Shown: positions 1-5,052, numbered from the stretch's first letter. The stretch: DNA of 8,339 nucleotides from an uncultured Eubacteriales bacterium (GCA_900549705.1 URPI01000098.1:1-8339); one strand, 5' to 3'. Translations and numbers: made by a program. The notes: generated by a model not told the origin, from the sequence alone.

Positions 1-55
1 CATCATCGATGCCCGGCAAAATGTGGCAATGCAGGTCTACCAGATTTGGGCTCAT
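1..55 (-). CDS. Start of a CpsB/YwqE-like PHP-domain tyrosine phosphatase (partial, runs off left edge)
   Basis: Read on the minus strand from ATG at 55-53, the frame gives MSPNLVDLHCHILPGIDD and then leaves the window. The pattern hydrophobic-D-x-H-x-H-I-L-P-G-x-D-D is the first metal-binding motif of the PHP-fold protein-tyrosine phosphatases (CpsB, YwqE, Wzb-like of Gram-positives), which usually begins within a few residues of the start codon, as here. These enzymes dephosphorylate the BY-kinases that control capsule or exopolysaccharide export. The ATG overlaps the TGA of the parB fragment (ATGA), so it could be translationally coupled to it. No Shine-Dalgarno site specific to it is obvious. 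Only 18 codons are visible, so the family call rests on one motif. Its position directly behind a cut parB is odd and may reflect a chimeric join. Confidence 0.55.
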   Translation of the reverse strand, partial: MSPNLVDLHCHILPGIDD

Positions 56-309
56 CCGGCAATGATCTGATAATAGCCGTTGGAAAGAGGCCGCACCGCA
101 ATGGGCTGAATCAGTCCATGGTCGGCAATGGAGGCTGCCAATGCACCCAAGGCCTCCTCGTCAAAGTCCTGCCGGGGCTGGGCACGGTTGGGCTCCAGCT
201 TTTGAATGGGCAGCACATTGTGTTCTTTCTGAGGCTCCTCTGTCACCACCGGCTCTGCAAACAGGGCGCCCAGGCCCTTGCCAAGTCCTTTTTGGCTTGA
301 TTTTGCCAT
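52..309 (-). CDS. parB: ParB/Spo0J partition protein, N-terminal fragment (truncated at 85 aa)
   Basis: ParB binds parS, loads as a CTP-dependent clamp, spreads on DNA and works with ParA to segregate the origin. The start is typical of chromosomal ParB: a KGLGKGLGALF motif at about residues 7-17, which in ParB is the ParA-interacting N-terminus. It is followed by the beginning of the ParB/Srx domain, with P-R-x-x-F-D near 45-50, LAASI and GLIQPIAVRP near 57-74, and YYQIIAG at 79-85. The next residues should be ERRWRA (the GERR box of the CTP pocket), but a TGA follows at once. The rest of the CTPase fold, the HTH and the dimerisation domain are missing; full ParB is roughly 270-300 residues. 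The start is supported by AAAGGAG upstream. It lies 82 bases after parA on the same strand, with a parS site between them. As it stands it should not function as a clamp. It could be a pseudogene, a deletion product or an assembly chimera. Confidence 0.85.
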   Translation of the reverse strand: MAKSSQKGLGKGLGALFAEPVVTEEPQKEHNVLPIQKLEPNRAQPRQDFDEEALGALAASIADHGLIQPIAVRPLSNGYYQIIAG

Positions 310-336
310 AGAACCGCTCCTTTATCTCGTAAAATC

Positions 337-385
337 GCATGGCCGGACGTTTCACGTGAAACATTTCTGTTCTGTCCGACCATGC
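337..385. repeat. Imperfect inverted repeat enclosing the parA-parB intergenic parS
   Basis: The arms 337-348 and 374-385 are complementary over 11 of 12 positions (6 bp, one C/A mismatch, 5 bp) and flank the 14-base parS palindrome at 349-362. In the parA-parB transcript this forms a hairpin with a second hairpin nested in its loop. On the minus strand it is followed by GATTTTA, a poor U-tract, so it could act as a weak attenuator or processing site between parA and parB rather than a full terminator. Confidence 0.5.
349..362. promoter_or_regulatory. parS site 1 (ParB binding site)
   Basis: This is a perfect 14-base palindrome GTTTCACGTGAAAC, the core of the conserved bacterial parS site, with A at the 3' flank as in the 16-base consensus. 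It lies between the end of parA and the start of parB. parS sites nucleate ParB loading near the replication origin. Confidence 0.93.
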
Positions 386-391
386 CGGGTC

Positions 392-1144
392 TTATACTGT
401 TTTCTGTACGATTTCCTCCGCCAGACTGCGATAGCTCTCTGCGCCGCGGCTATACTTATCATACTCCGTGATGGGCATACCGTGGCTGGGTGCTTCACTC
501 AGGCGCACATTTCTGGGAATCACCGATGCAAACACCTTTCCGGGGAAATGCCGCCGCACCTCCTGAGCCACCTGCATACTGAGGTTGGTTCTGCCATCGT
601 ACATGGTCAGCACCAGGCCAAAAATGCCAATGTTCGGCTGATAAGTGCGCTTGACTGCACGAAGGGTGCCCATCAGATCACTCAGGCCCTCCAGCGCATA
701 ATACTCGCACTGCACCGGAACGATCACCTGATCCGCCGCACACAGGGCATTCAGGGTTAAAAGCTCCAAGGAGGGGGGACAATCAATAAAAATATAGTCG
801 TAATCCTTTTTCAGAGGCTCCAGCGCATCCTTCAGGCGAAACTCCCGGCGATCCAGGCTCACCAGTTCGATGCCTGCACCGGCCAATGCCGCGCCAGAGG
901 GAATCAAATCACCGTATTTGGTGGAAATCACCGCATCTTTCGCCGGGACATCGTTGATAATCACGTCGTAGATGGAGCTGGTCACATCCGTTTTTTCCAC
1001 GCCAAACCCCGAGGTGGCATTTGCCTGGGGATCAAAATCGCAAAGCAGCACCCGTTTTCCCAGGTCATGCATTGCCGCAGTCAGGCTCACTGCCGTTGTT
1101 GTCTTGCCTACGCCGCCTTTCTGGTTGACCAGTGACAAAACCAT
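392..1144 (-). CDS. parA: ParA/Soj chromosome-partitioning ATPase
   Basis: ParA-type P-loop ATPase that binds DNA non-specifically as an ATP dimer, is stimulated by ParB, and in Firmicutes also affects DnaA activity. The deviant Walker A is at residues 9-16 (KGGVGKTT), Walker A' at D36-F-D-P-Q, and Walker B at 117-125 (YIFIDCPPS). R185 and R214 lie in the contexts DGRTNLS and RNVRLSEAPS, matching the DNA-binding arginine regions of Soj. The 250-residue length is normal and the C-terminus is intact. I chose the ATG at 1144 because the Soj N-terminus (VLSLVNQKGG) begins there and AAGGAGA lies about 9 bases upstream. The longer open frame to 1279 reads through an inverted-repeat element and is not coding. 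It is first in an operon with the truncated parB. The leader is unusual because it carries that hairpin element, and a parS lies just upstream of the promoter. Confidence 0.96.
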   Translation of the reverse strand: MVLSLVNQKGGVGKTTTAVSLTAAMHDLGKRVLLCDFDPQANATSGFGVEKTDVTSSIYDVIINDVPAKDAVISTKYGDLIPSGAALAGAGIELVSLDRREFRLKDALEPLKKDYDYIFIDCPPSLELLTLNALCAADQVIVPVQCEYYALEGLSDLMGTLRAVKRTYQPNIGIFGLVLTMYDGRTNLSMQVAQEVRRHFPGKVFASVIPRNVRLSEAPSHGMPITEYDKYSRGAESYRSLAEEIVQKTV

Positions 1145-1186
1145 GCTTCCAGTCTCCTTCCTTTCCGTCGAAACCACCGATTTCTC

Positions 1187-1272
1187 TAAGGCAACACCGC
1201 ACAAATGCGTCTGCGGATTCTGATGGATCTTTTCCGCCAGACGCTCTTGCCGATTTGTGCGGTATTGCCCTA
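1187..1272. mobile_element. 86-base MITE-like inverted-repeat element in the parA leader
   Basis: The outer arms 1187-1206 and 1253-1272 are complementary at 18 of 20 positions. Inner arms continue the fold: GCGTCTG at 1207-1213 pairs with CAGACGC at 1238-1244, and CGGA at 1214-1217 pairs with TCCG at 1233-1236. The right arm has an unpaired stretch at 1245-1252. The dinucleotide TA bounds both ends (1187-1188 and 1271-1272), as expected of elements moved by Tc1/mariner or IS630-type transposases. It encodes nothing. It lies wholly between the parA promoter and its ribosome site, so it would be transcribed as a long hairpin. The mobile nature is inferred from symmetry and the flanking TA; no second copy is in the window. 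Confidence 0.6.
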
Positions 1273-1290
1273 ACAACATCGGTACCCAAT

Positions 1291-1319
1291 ATTATACCAA
1301 CTAGCGTATCACAATGCAA
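1291..1319 (-). promoter_or_regulatory. Sigma-A promoter of parA-parB
   Basis: On the minus strand TTGCAT (1319-1314) and a perfect TATAAT (1296-1291) are separated by 17 bases. Transcription would begin near 1284, leaving a leader of about 140 bases that includes the 86-base inverted repeat. parS site 2 lies only 3 bases upstream of the -35, so bound ParB could affect this promoter. Confidence 0.8.
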
Positions 1320-1322
1320 GAA

Positions 1323-1336
1323 GTTTCACGTGAAAC
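1323..1336. promoter_or_regulatory. parS site 2 (ParB binding site)
   Basis: Perfect GTTTCACGTGAAAC core with flanking A on both sides (15 of 16 to the extended consensus). It sits between the divergent parA and lysR promoters, next to the parA -35 element. Its centre is 46 bases from the centre of parS site 3. Confidence 0.93.
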
Positions 1337-1368
1337 ATCCCGTCAAACATATTGTCAAACGTCTCAAC

Positions 1369-1382
1369 GTTTCACGTGAAAC
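1369..1382. promoter_or_regulatory. parS site 3 (ParB binding site)
   Basis: Third perfect GTTTCACGTGAAAC core, 15 bases upstream of the -35 of the lysR promoter. Between sites 2 and 3 the heptamer GTCAAAC occurs twice (1342-1348 and 1354-1360), for which I see no known function. Confidence 0.93.
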
Positions 1383-1397
1383 ATCTCTGACCCATTC

Positions 1398-1426
1398 TTG
1401 ACCCGGCGGGTATCTTTTGGTAGAAT
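1398..1426 (+). promoter_or_regulatory. Sigma-A promoter of the lysR-VOC-rimI-tsaD cluster
   Basis: TTGACC (1398-1403) and TAGAAT (1421-1426) with a 17-base spacer. The expected start of transcription, near 1433, falls inside or beside the Shine-Dalgarno stretch (1430-1440), so the message would have a very short leader. It is the only good promoter seen ahead of this cluster. Confidence 0.75.
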
Positions 1427-1447
1427 AAAGAGGAGGGGGGATGAGCC

Positions 1448-2413
1448 TTGGAGCTGACCTTACTATACTACTTCAAAACCGTGGCGGAGCAGGAGAATAT
1501 CACAAAAGCCGCAGAACTGCTCTATATTTCTCAGCCGGCCCTGAGTAAGGCCATTGCAAAGCTGGAAAAAAGCCTGGATGTTACGCTGTTTGAGCGCAGG
1601 AAAGGACGCATCAGTCTTTCGGCCATGGGCCGGGTGTATTATGAATATGTCTCCTCGGCCTTTCAGGTACTGGAATCCGGGGAAAAGAAGCTGGAGGAGA
1701 TGAAAGAAAGCTCCGGCGAAATGGTTTCCATCGCTTCTCCAGTAGCCGGAGTATTGCAGGAGCTGATTTATAATTTTCTGCTGTCCGGGGATCTAATTCA
1801 AATCAACCAGTATTTATATGAGGAACACATTCTGGAAAGCGAGCTGTTGTCCGGAAAGCTGGACTTCGCCGTGACCCCCATTACCATTGAAAACAGCGAA
1901 ATCGAGCAGATCAAGCTCATGGACGAGGATATTTTCATTGTGGTCAGCCAGGATCATCCGCTGGCCAAGGAAAAGTACATTCGCCTGTATGATTTGAAGG
2001 ACGATTATTTCTTAGTGGACGAGGCCAGCTTTGACCAGAAGATCGTCCGGGTGCTCTGCGGTATTGCCGGATTTGAGCCGAAAATTTTGCTACACAGCAA
2101 CGAGGGCGATCTTATTGACGATGCCCTGAGAAGCAATCTGGGTGTGGCGCTGGTACCGGCGAACCTGATTTACCGCAAAAATATGAGCCGTCTGGCAGTC
2201 CTACGGGCAACGGATGTGGAGTTGGTTCGTCTGCTGTCCGTTGCCAAACGCCGGGATCGGATTTTCCAGGCCAATACCGCGCGGCTTTATCACTATACCA
2301 TTCACTATTTTGAAAACCTGGGGCAGGAGCTCCACGAATACTTTGGCCAGCTCTTGCCGGAACAGCCGGATGTGGCAAAGAAACGGCTGGGCATCAATCA
2401 TCTAAAAGGCTAG
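1448..2413 (+). CDS. LysR-family transcriptional regulator
   Basis: LysR-type regulators bind DNA through an N-terminal winged helix-turn-helix and sense a small molecule in a C-terminal periplasmic-binding-like domain. The HTH region is clear at residues 1-60 (FKTVAEQENITKAAELLYIS, then QPALSKAIAKLEKSLDVTLFER). A linker helix spans about 60-90, and the effector domain runs from about 91 to 290, with typical IFIVVSQDHPLA near 160-172 and LGVALVPANL near 235-244. At 321 residues it is slightly longer than usual. The start is TTG at 1448, chosen because the HTH begins right after it and a purine-rich SD (GAGGAGGGG, about 1430-1439) precedes it. An out-of-frame ATG at 1441 lies closer to the SD. 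It is the first gene of a run with the VOC gene, rimI and tsaD. The effector and target genes cannot be told from sequence; regulators of this type often act on neighbouring or divergent genes. Confidence 0.93.
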   Translation: MELTLLYYFKTVAEQENITKAAELLYISQPALSKAIAKLEKSLDVTLFERRKGRISLSAMGRVYYEYVSSAFQVLESGEKKLEEMKESSGEMVSIASPVAGVLQELIYNFLLSGDLIQINQYLYEEHILESELLSGKLDFAVTPITIENSEIEQIKLMDEDIFIVVSQDHPLAKEKYIRLYDLKDDYFLVDEASFDQKIVRVLCGIAGFEPKILLHSNEGDLIDDALRSNLGVALVPANLIYRKNMSRLAVLRATDVELVRLLSVAKRRDRIFQANTARLYHYTIHYFENLGQELHEYFGQLLPEQPDVAKKRLGINHLKG

Positions 2414-2460
2414 GATACATGATATATAATGTATATCCAGCAGAAATCGAGGCAAAAATT

Positions 2461-2862
2461 ATGGGATCTTTGATTTGCGGCATTCATCACGTGGCGCTGA
2501 AATGCGACGGAACTGCCGAATTTGAAAAAACACTGCACTTTTATCAGGACGTTTTGGGTCTGGAGCCGGTTCGCAGCTGGGGTGAAGGGGAAAATGCAGG
2601 CGCCATGCTCTCCACCGGCGACGGTTTACTCGAGATCTTTGCATCCGGCAGAAAACTACCCCAGGGAGCCATCCGCCATTTTGCACTGCGAACCGAACGA
2701 GTTGACGATTGCGTTGCAGCGGTACGGGCCGCGGGCTATCCCATCACCGTGGAGCCCAAGGACATCGTTATTGCCTCCAATCCGCCGTTCCCCGCAAGAA
2801 TTGCATTTTGCACCGGCCCGGTGGGGGAAGAAATCGAATTTTTCCAGGAACGGGCTCTATGA
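2461..2862 (+). CDS. VOC-family (glyoxalase/bleomycin-resistance/dioxygenase-like) protein
   Basis: A single-domain vicinal-oxygen-chelate protein of 133 residues, the usual size. Two beta-alpha-beta-beta-beta halves are visible. The likely metal ligands are H10 (IHHVALK), E58 (LLEIF), H73 (IRHFALR) and E126 (EEIEFFQ), which is the full His/Glu/His/Glu pattern of the family, with FYQDVLGLEPV at 27-37. Members include glyoxalase I, methylmalonyl-CoA epimerase, thiol transferases and dioxygenases; the substrate cannot be assigned here. I prefer the ATG at 2461 because the fold starts just after it and GAGG lies 8 bases upstream. An in-frame ATG at 2419 would add 14 residues that do not resemble the family. 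It follows lysR by 47 bases, and its TGA overlaps the rimI start by ATGA, so it is probably co-expressed and translationally coupled. Confidence 0.88.
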   Translation: MGSLICGIHHVALKCDGTAEFEKTLHFYQDVLGLEPVRSWGEGENAGAMLSTGDGLLEIFASGRKLPQGAIRHFALRTERVDDCVAAVRAAGYPITVEPKDIVIASNPPFPARIAFCTGPVGEEIEFFQERAL

Positions 2863-3311
2863 ACATCGAGAAAATGACCGCCGAGACCGTGGAGGCCGTG
2901 GCAAAGCTGGAAGAAGCGTGCTTTTCCACCCCATGGAGCCATAAGGATCTGGTTTCCGAGCTGGAGAACCCTTGGGCCATCTGGGTCACCGCCATGGAGG
3001 ACGGAACTTTAGCCGGGTATCTGGGCATTCAATATGGCCCGGACGGTGCAGATATTATGTCCATCGCCACATCTCCAGATTTTCGCGGAAAAGGCGTGGC
3101 AAAACAGCTGCTGAATGACATGGAATTGCGGCTCAAGGCCCTGCATTTACAGTGGATTACCCTGGAGGTTCGCCCCTCCAATGCCTCGGCCCTGACGCTC
3201 TATACGACCCAAGGCTTCCAACAGGTGGGACGAAGACCGAAATACTATCAAAAACCCACAGAAGACGCTCTGCTTCTAACAAAATACTTTGAGGAGGAAC
3301 CCAAATGCTGA
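2859..3311 (+). CDS. rimI: GNAT N-acetyltransferase, RimI-like (ribosomal protein bS18 alanine acetyltransferase)
   Basis: RimI acetylates the N-terminal alanine of ribosomal protein bS18 using acetyl-CoA. The 150-residue protein shows an N-terminal CFSTPWSHKDLVSEL segment (21-35) typical of RimI, the acetyl-CoA loop R76-G-K-G-V-A81, and the core strand ITLEVRPSNASALTLYTTQGF (100-120). Glu103 and Tyr115 fall at the numbers reported as catalytic in enterobacterial RimI. The close GRRPKYYQKPTEDALLL (124-140) is also family-like. The ATG at 2859 is chosen for its AGGAA SD and the ATGA overlap with the VOC gene; an open frame extends further upstream but is out of frame with real genes. The 3' end overlaps tsaD by 7 bases. 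Adjacency to tsaD is the standard arrangement in many Firmicutes and supports the assignment over a generic GNAT. Confidence 0.92.
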   Translation: MNIEKMTAETVEAVAKLEEACFSTPWSHKDLVSELENPWAIWVTAMEDGTLAGYLGIQYGPDGADIMSIATSPDFRGKGVAKQLLNDMELRLKALHLQWITLEVRPSNASALTLYTTQGFQQVGRRPKYYQKPTEDALLLTKYFEEEPKC

Positions 3312-4330
3312 TATTGGGGATCGAAAGCTCCTGTGACGAAACTGCCCTGGCCATTTCCCGGGACGGCCGGGAGATCTTATCCAACTGTGTGCTGAGTCAG
3401 ATTGATATGCACACGATCTACGGCGGCGTGGTGCCGGAAATTGCGTCCCGGAAGCACATTGAGGCCATCACCGGACTGGCGGATCAGGCGCTGAAAGAGG
3501 CCGGCGTCACCCGGCAGGAGCTGGACGCCATCGCCGTGACCTATGCGCCGGGCCTGATTGGCGCACTGCTGGTGGGCGTAAACTTTGCAAAAGCCGCAGC
3601 ATTGGCGCTGGATGTGCCCATTGTGCCGGTGCATCATATTCGCGGACACATTGCCGCCAACTACATTGCGTTTCCAGAGCTTGAGCCGCCTTTTGTCTGT
3701 CTGAGCGTTTCTGGCGGCAATACGCTGATTCTGGACGTGCGGGACTATACCGACACCCGAATTCTCGGTTCATCCCGGGACGATGCGGCAGGGGAGTGCT
3801 TCGATAAGGTTGCTCGGGTGCTGGGGATGCCCTATCCCGGTGGAAAAGCCCTGGACGAAAAGAGCATGACCGGCAATCCAAACGCCTATCATCTGCCCCG
3901 TTCCAAGGTAGACGGCGCACCCCTGGACATGAGCTTCTCCGGCCTGAAAACCGCTGCGCTGAACATTATCCACAACGCCCAGCAGAAGGGCGAGGAATTG
4001 AATTTGCCGGATCTCTGCGCCAGCTTTGTTTCCGCCGTGCAGGATACCCTGGTGCCTCGCGCCATGGAAGCGTTAAAGGAAACCGGTTATGGTAAACTGG
4101 CCATTGCAGGCGGTGTGGCGGCCAATTCCCACATTCGGGGGGCGTTTGAACAGGAATGTGGAAAAGTCGGCGCAAAACTCTATATGCCGCCCCTATCGCT
4201 GTGCGGGGATAACGGCGCCATGATCGCCTGCCAGGGCTATTATGAATACCTGGCTGGGCACATTGCAGGCCAGGAGCTCAACGCCGTTGCCTCCCTTCCC
4301 GCAGAACGTGGCAGTTATATTGGAATGTAA
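3305..4330 (+). CDS. tsaD: TsaD, tRNA N6-threonylcarbamoyltransferase catalytic subunit
   Basis: TsaD moves the threonylcarbamoyl group from TC-AMP (made by TsaC) onto A37 of ANN-decoding tRNAs, working in a complex with TsaB and TsaE. The 341-residue length is normal. Seen motifs: GIESSCDETA (5-14), GGVVPEIASRKH (40-51), the metal-binding H111-x3-H115 (HHIRGH), a glycine-rich SGGNT (136-140), SSRDDAAGECFDKVARVLG (156-174), SFSGLKTA (210-217), IAGGVAANS (267-275) and D302-N303 (GDNGAM). H111, H115 and D302 fit the known metal ligands. N139 replaces the histidine more usual in SGGHT. GAGGAGG lies 8 bases before ATG. It overlaps rimI and ends the cluster. No strong terminator follows. tsaB and tsaE, often linked, must lie elsewhere. 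The neighbouring tRNA-Thr(CGT) decodes ACG, an ANN codon, so it is a likely substrate. Confidence 0.97.
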   Translation: MLILGIESSCDETALAISRDGREILSNCVLSQIDMHTIYGGVVPEIASRKHIEAITGLADQALKEAGVTRQELDAIAVTYAPGLIGALLVGVNFAKAAALALDVPIVPVHHIRGHIAANYIAFPELEPPFVCLSVSGGNTLILDVRDYTDTRILGSSRDDAAGECFDKVARVLGMPYPGGKALDEKSMTGNPNAYHLPRSKVDGAPLDMSFSGLKTAALNIIHNAQQKGEELNLPDLCASFVSAVQDTLVPRAMEALKETGYGKLAIAGGVAANSHIRGAFEQECGKVGAKLYMPPLSLCGDNGAMIACQGYYEYLAGHIAGQELNAVASLPAERGSYIGM

Positions 4331-4490
4331 TTTCAATATTTCTTTTATATGTATGCATTGCGGTTTTTTCTCCGGAAAATCACGGGATTTGAAAGAAAAT
4401 ATTCTTGAGTTTTGGAAAATACTTACTTGACAAGATTTTTGAATAAATTTTATGTCAACCAAAAGAACGCACCGGGACGTGCAAAACTCT
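4331..4490. other. AT-rich intergenic stretch beside the DnaA-box cluster (possible unwinding region)
   Basis: About 130 bases from the tsaD stop to 4460 are markedly AT-rich compared with the genes, with runs such as AATATTTCTTTTATATG and TTTTTGAATAAATTTTAT. An imperfect pair TTGACA (4427-4432) and TGTCAA (4453-4458) gives a loose inverted repeat. No open frame, RNA gene or clear terminator is visible. Lying next to a DnaA-box array, it would suit a DNA unwinding element. That role is inferred. Confidence 0.4.
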
Positions 4491-4583
4491 TGTGGAGAAC
4501 TCTGTGGATAATCTGGAAAACCCCATATTGCGTGGAAAACTCCGGTGGATAACTGTGGATAACTCTGTGGAAAATGTGGATAA
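4491..4583 (+). other. oriC: DnaA-box cluster, candidate oriC (or part of it)
   Basis: Perfect DnaA boxes TGTGGATAA (reverse complement of TTATCCACA) occur at 4503-4511, 4554-4562 and 4575-4583. Single-mismatch boxes lie at 4491-4499, 4544-4552 and 4566-4574, and two-mismatch boxes at 4512-4520 and 4531-4539. All face the same way, and the last four are 9-12 bases apart, as in bacterial origins. An AT-rich flank is present on the tsaD side. Three parS sites and parA are about 3-4 kb away, and these are origin-proximal in most bacteria. dnaA, dnaN and rpmH are absent from the window, so this could be a second half of a bipartite origin or a DnaA-titrating or regulatory cluster. Confidence 0.7.
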
Positions 4584-4711
4584 CTTTTGCACATGCCCTT
4601 TGTTGTAATATTTATGTAAACTTATGAGCCTTCATGACTGCTTTTGGTGGAGCTTTCATTCTGCATCACGCGCTTCTTCCGCCGTCATTTCCATGTTTTC
4701 CATGTTCGTAC

Positions 4712-4740
4712 TTGACGGAAGAATGAATTCATGATAAAAT
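4712..4740 (+). promoter_or_regulatory. Promoter of tRNA-Thr
   Basis: TTGACG (4712-4717) and TAAAAT (4735-4740) are separated by 17 bases. The -10 ends 14 bases before the first base of the mature tRNA, leaving a 5' leader of only a few bases for RNase P. The preceding stretch 4584-4711 has no frame or structure I can assign. Confidence 0.8.
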
Positions 4741-4754
4741 AGAAAGGCTAAATT

Positions 4755-4829
4755 GCTGATGTGGCTCAATGGCAGAGCATCTCACTCGTAATGAGAAGGT
4801 TGTGGGTTCGATTCCCACCATCAGCTCCA
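4755..4829 (+). tRNA. tRNA-Thr (anticodon CGT), CCA encoded
   Basis: A full cloverleaf can be drawn. The acceptor GCTGATG (4755-4761) pairs with CATCAGC (4819-4825). The D stem is GCTC/GAGC, and the anticodon stem is TCTCA/TGAGA with loop CTCGTAA. The anticodon CGT is at 4787-4789. The variable loop has 5 bases, and the T stem GTGGG/CCCAC encloses TTCGATT. The discriminator is T4826, followed by encoded CCA (4827-4829). It reads ACG codons. It is a single-gene transcript with its own promoter and terminator. As an ANN-decoding tRNA it is a presumed substrate of the TsaD pathway encoded just upstream. Confidence 0.96.
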
Positions 4830-4870
4830 CCCCATGGAATCCTACGATTCCATGGGGTTCCCTTTTATTT
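4830..4870 (+). terminator. Rho-independent terminator of tRNA-Thr
   Basis: A perfect 12-bp stem (4830-4841 with 4846-4857) with a 4-base loop begins at the base after the tRNA CCA and is followed by the T-rich tract TTCCCTTTTATTT (4858-4870). Confidence 0.9.
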
Positions 4871-4879
4871 AACATCCTC

Positions 4880-4984
4880 GGGCGGAATAAATTCGCCCTG
4901 TGACCGAAGGAAATGCCTGTGGTACGGGAACTCGGCTACGCCGAGATTCACGGCGGGCTCCCTCCGACGGTCAGAAGCCCGCTG
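4880..4984. repeat. Structured palindromic element of about 105 bases with possible pseudoknot
   Basis: Four sets of complementary arms are packed together. GGGCG (4880-4884) pairs with CGCCC (4894-4898). CTCGGC (4931-4936) pairs with GCCGAG (4940-4945) over a TAC loop. GCGGGCT (4953-4959) pairs with AGCCCGC (4976-4982). TGACCG (4901-4906) pairs with CGGTCA (4968-4973), which lies in the loop of the previous hairpin and would make a pseudoknot. There is no promoter of its own and no credible coding frame. It could be a dispersed repeat (REP- or MITE-like), an RNA element, or a fold in the leader of the downstream genes if transcription reads through. I do not recognise the family. The rest of the gap between the tRNA terminator and 5052 shows nothing further. 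Confidence 0.5.
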
Positions 4985-5052
4985 AGCCAAACCCCTTTTC
5001 ATTTCACCAATTGCAACTCTTTCTTCTTGATCCTTTACAGTTTTTCTGCTAA

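Noticed and set aside
278..760. Plus-strand open frame of 160 codons opposite parA
   Set aside because: It lies on the opposite strand of a clear parA, has no family resemblance or SD, and reads through parS.
1145..1279. N-terminal extension of ParA to 295 residues
   Set aside because: It runs through the inverted-repeat element and has no ribosome site; the conserved Soj N-terminus and a good SD point to the ATG at 1144.
1342..1360. GTCAAAC pair between parS sites as a CRISPR-like or iteron repeat
   Set aside because: Only two copies of 7 bases; too short to support a repeat array.
2419..2460. Earlier ATG for the VOC protein
   Set aside because: The 14 extra residues do not fit the fold and the upstream SD is poorer than that of 2461. 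A TATAAT at 2425-2430 has no matching -35.
4427..4456. TTGACA at 4427-4432 as a promoter in the DnaA-box region
   Set aside because: No acceptable -10 at 16-18 bases, and no gene directly downstream.
4193..4594. Minus-strand open frame of 133 codons over the tsaD end and the DnaA boxes
   Set aside because: Its N-terminal part is the translation of the repeated DnaA boxes and the rest is antisense to tsaD.
4761..4985. Plus-strand open frame of 74 codons beginning inside tRNA-Thr
   Set aside because: The start MAQWQSISLVMRRLWVRFPPS is the usual false frame through a tRNA; the rest crosses the terminator and the palindromic element.
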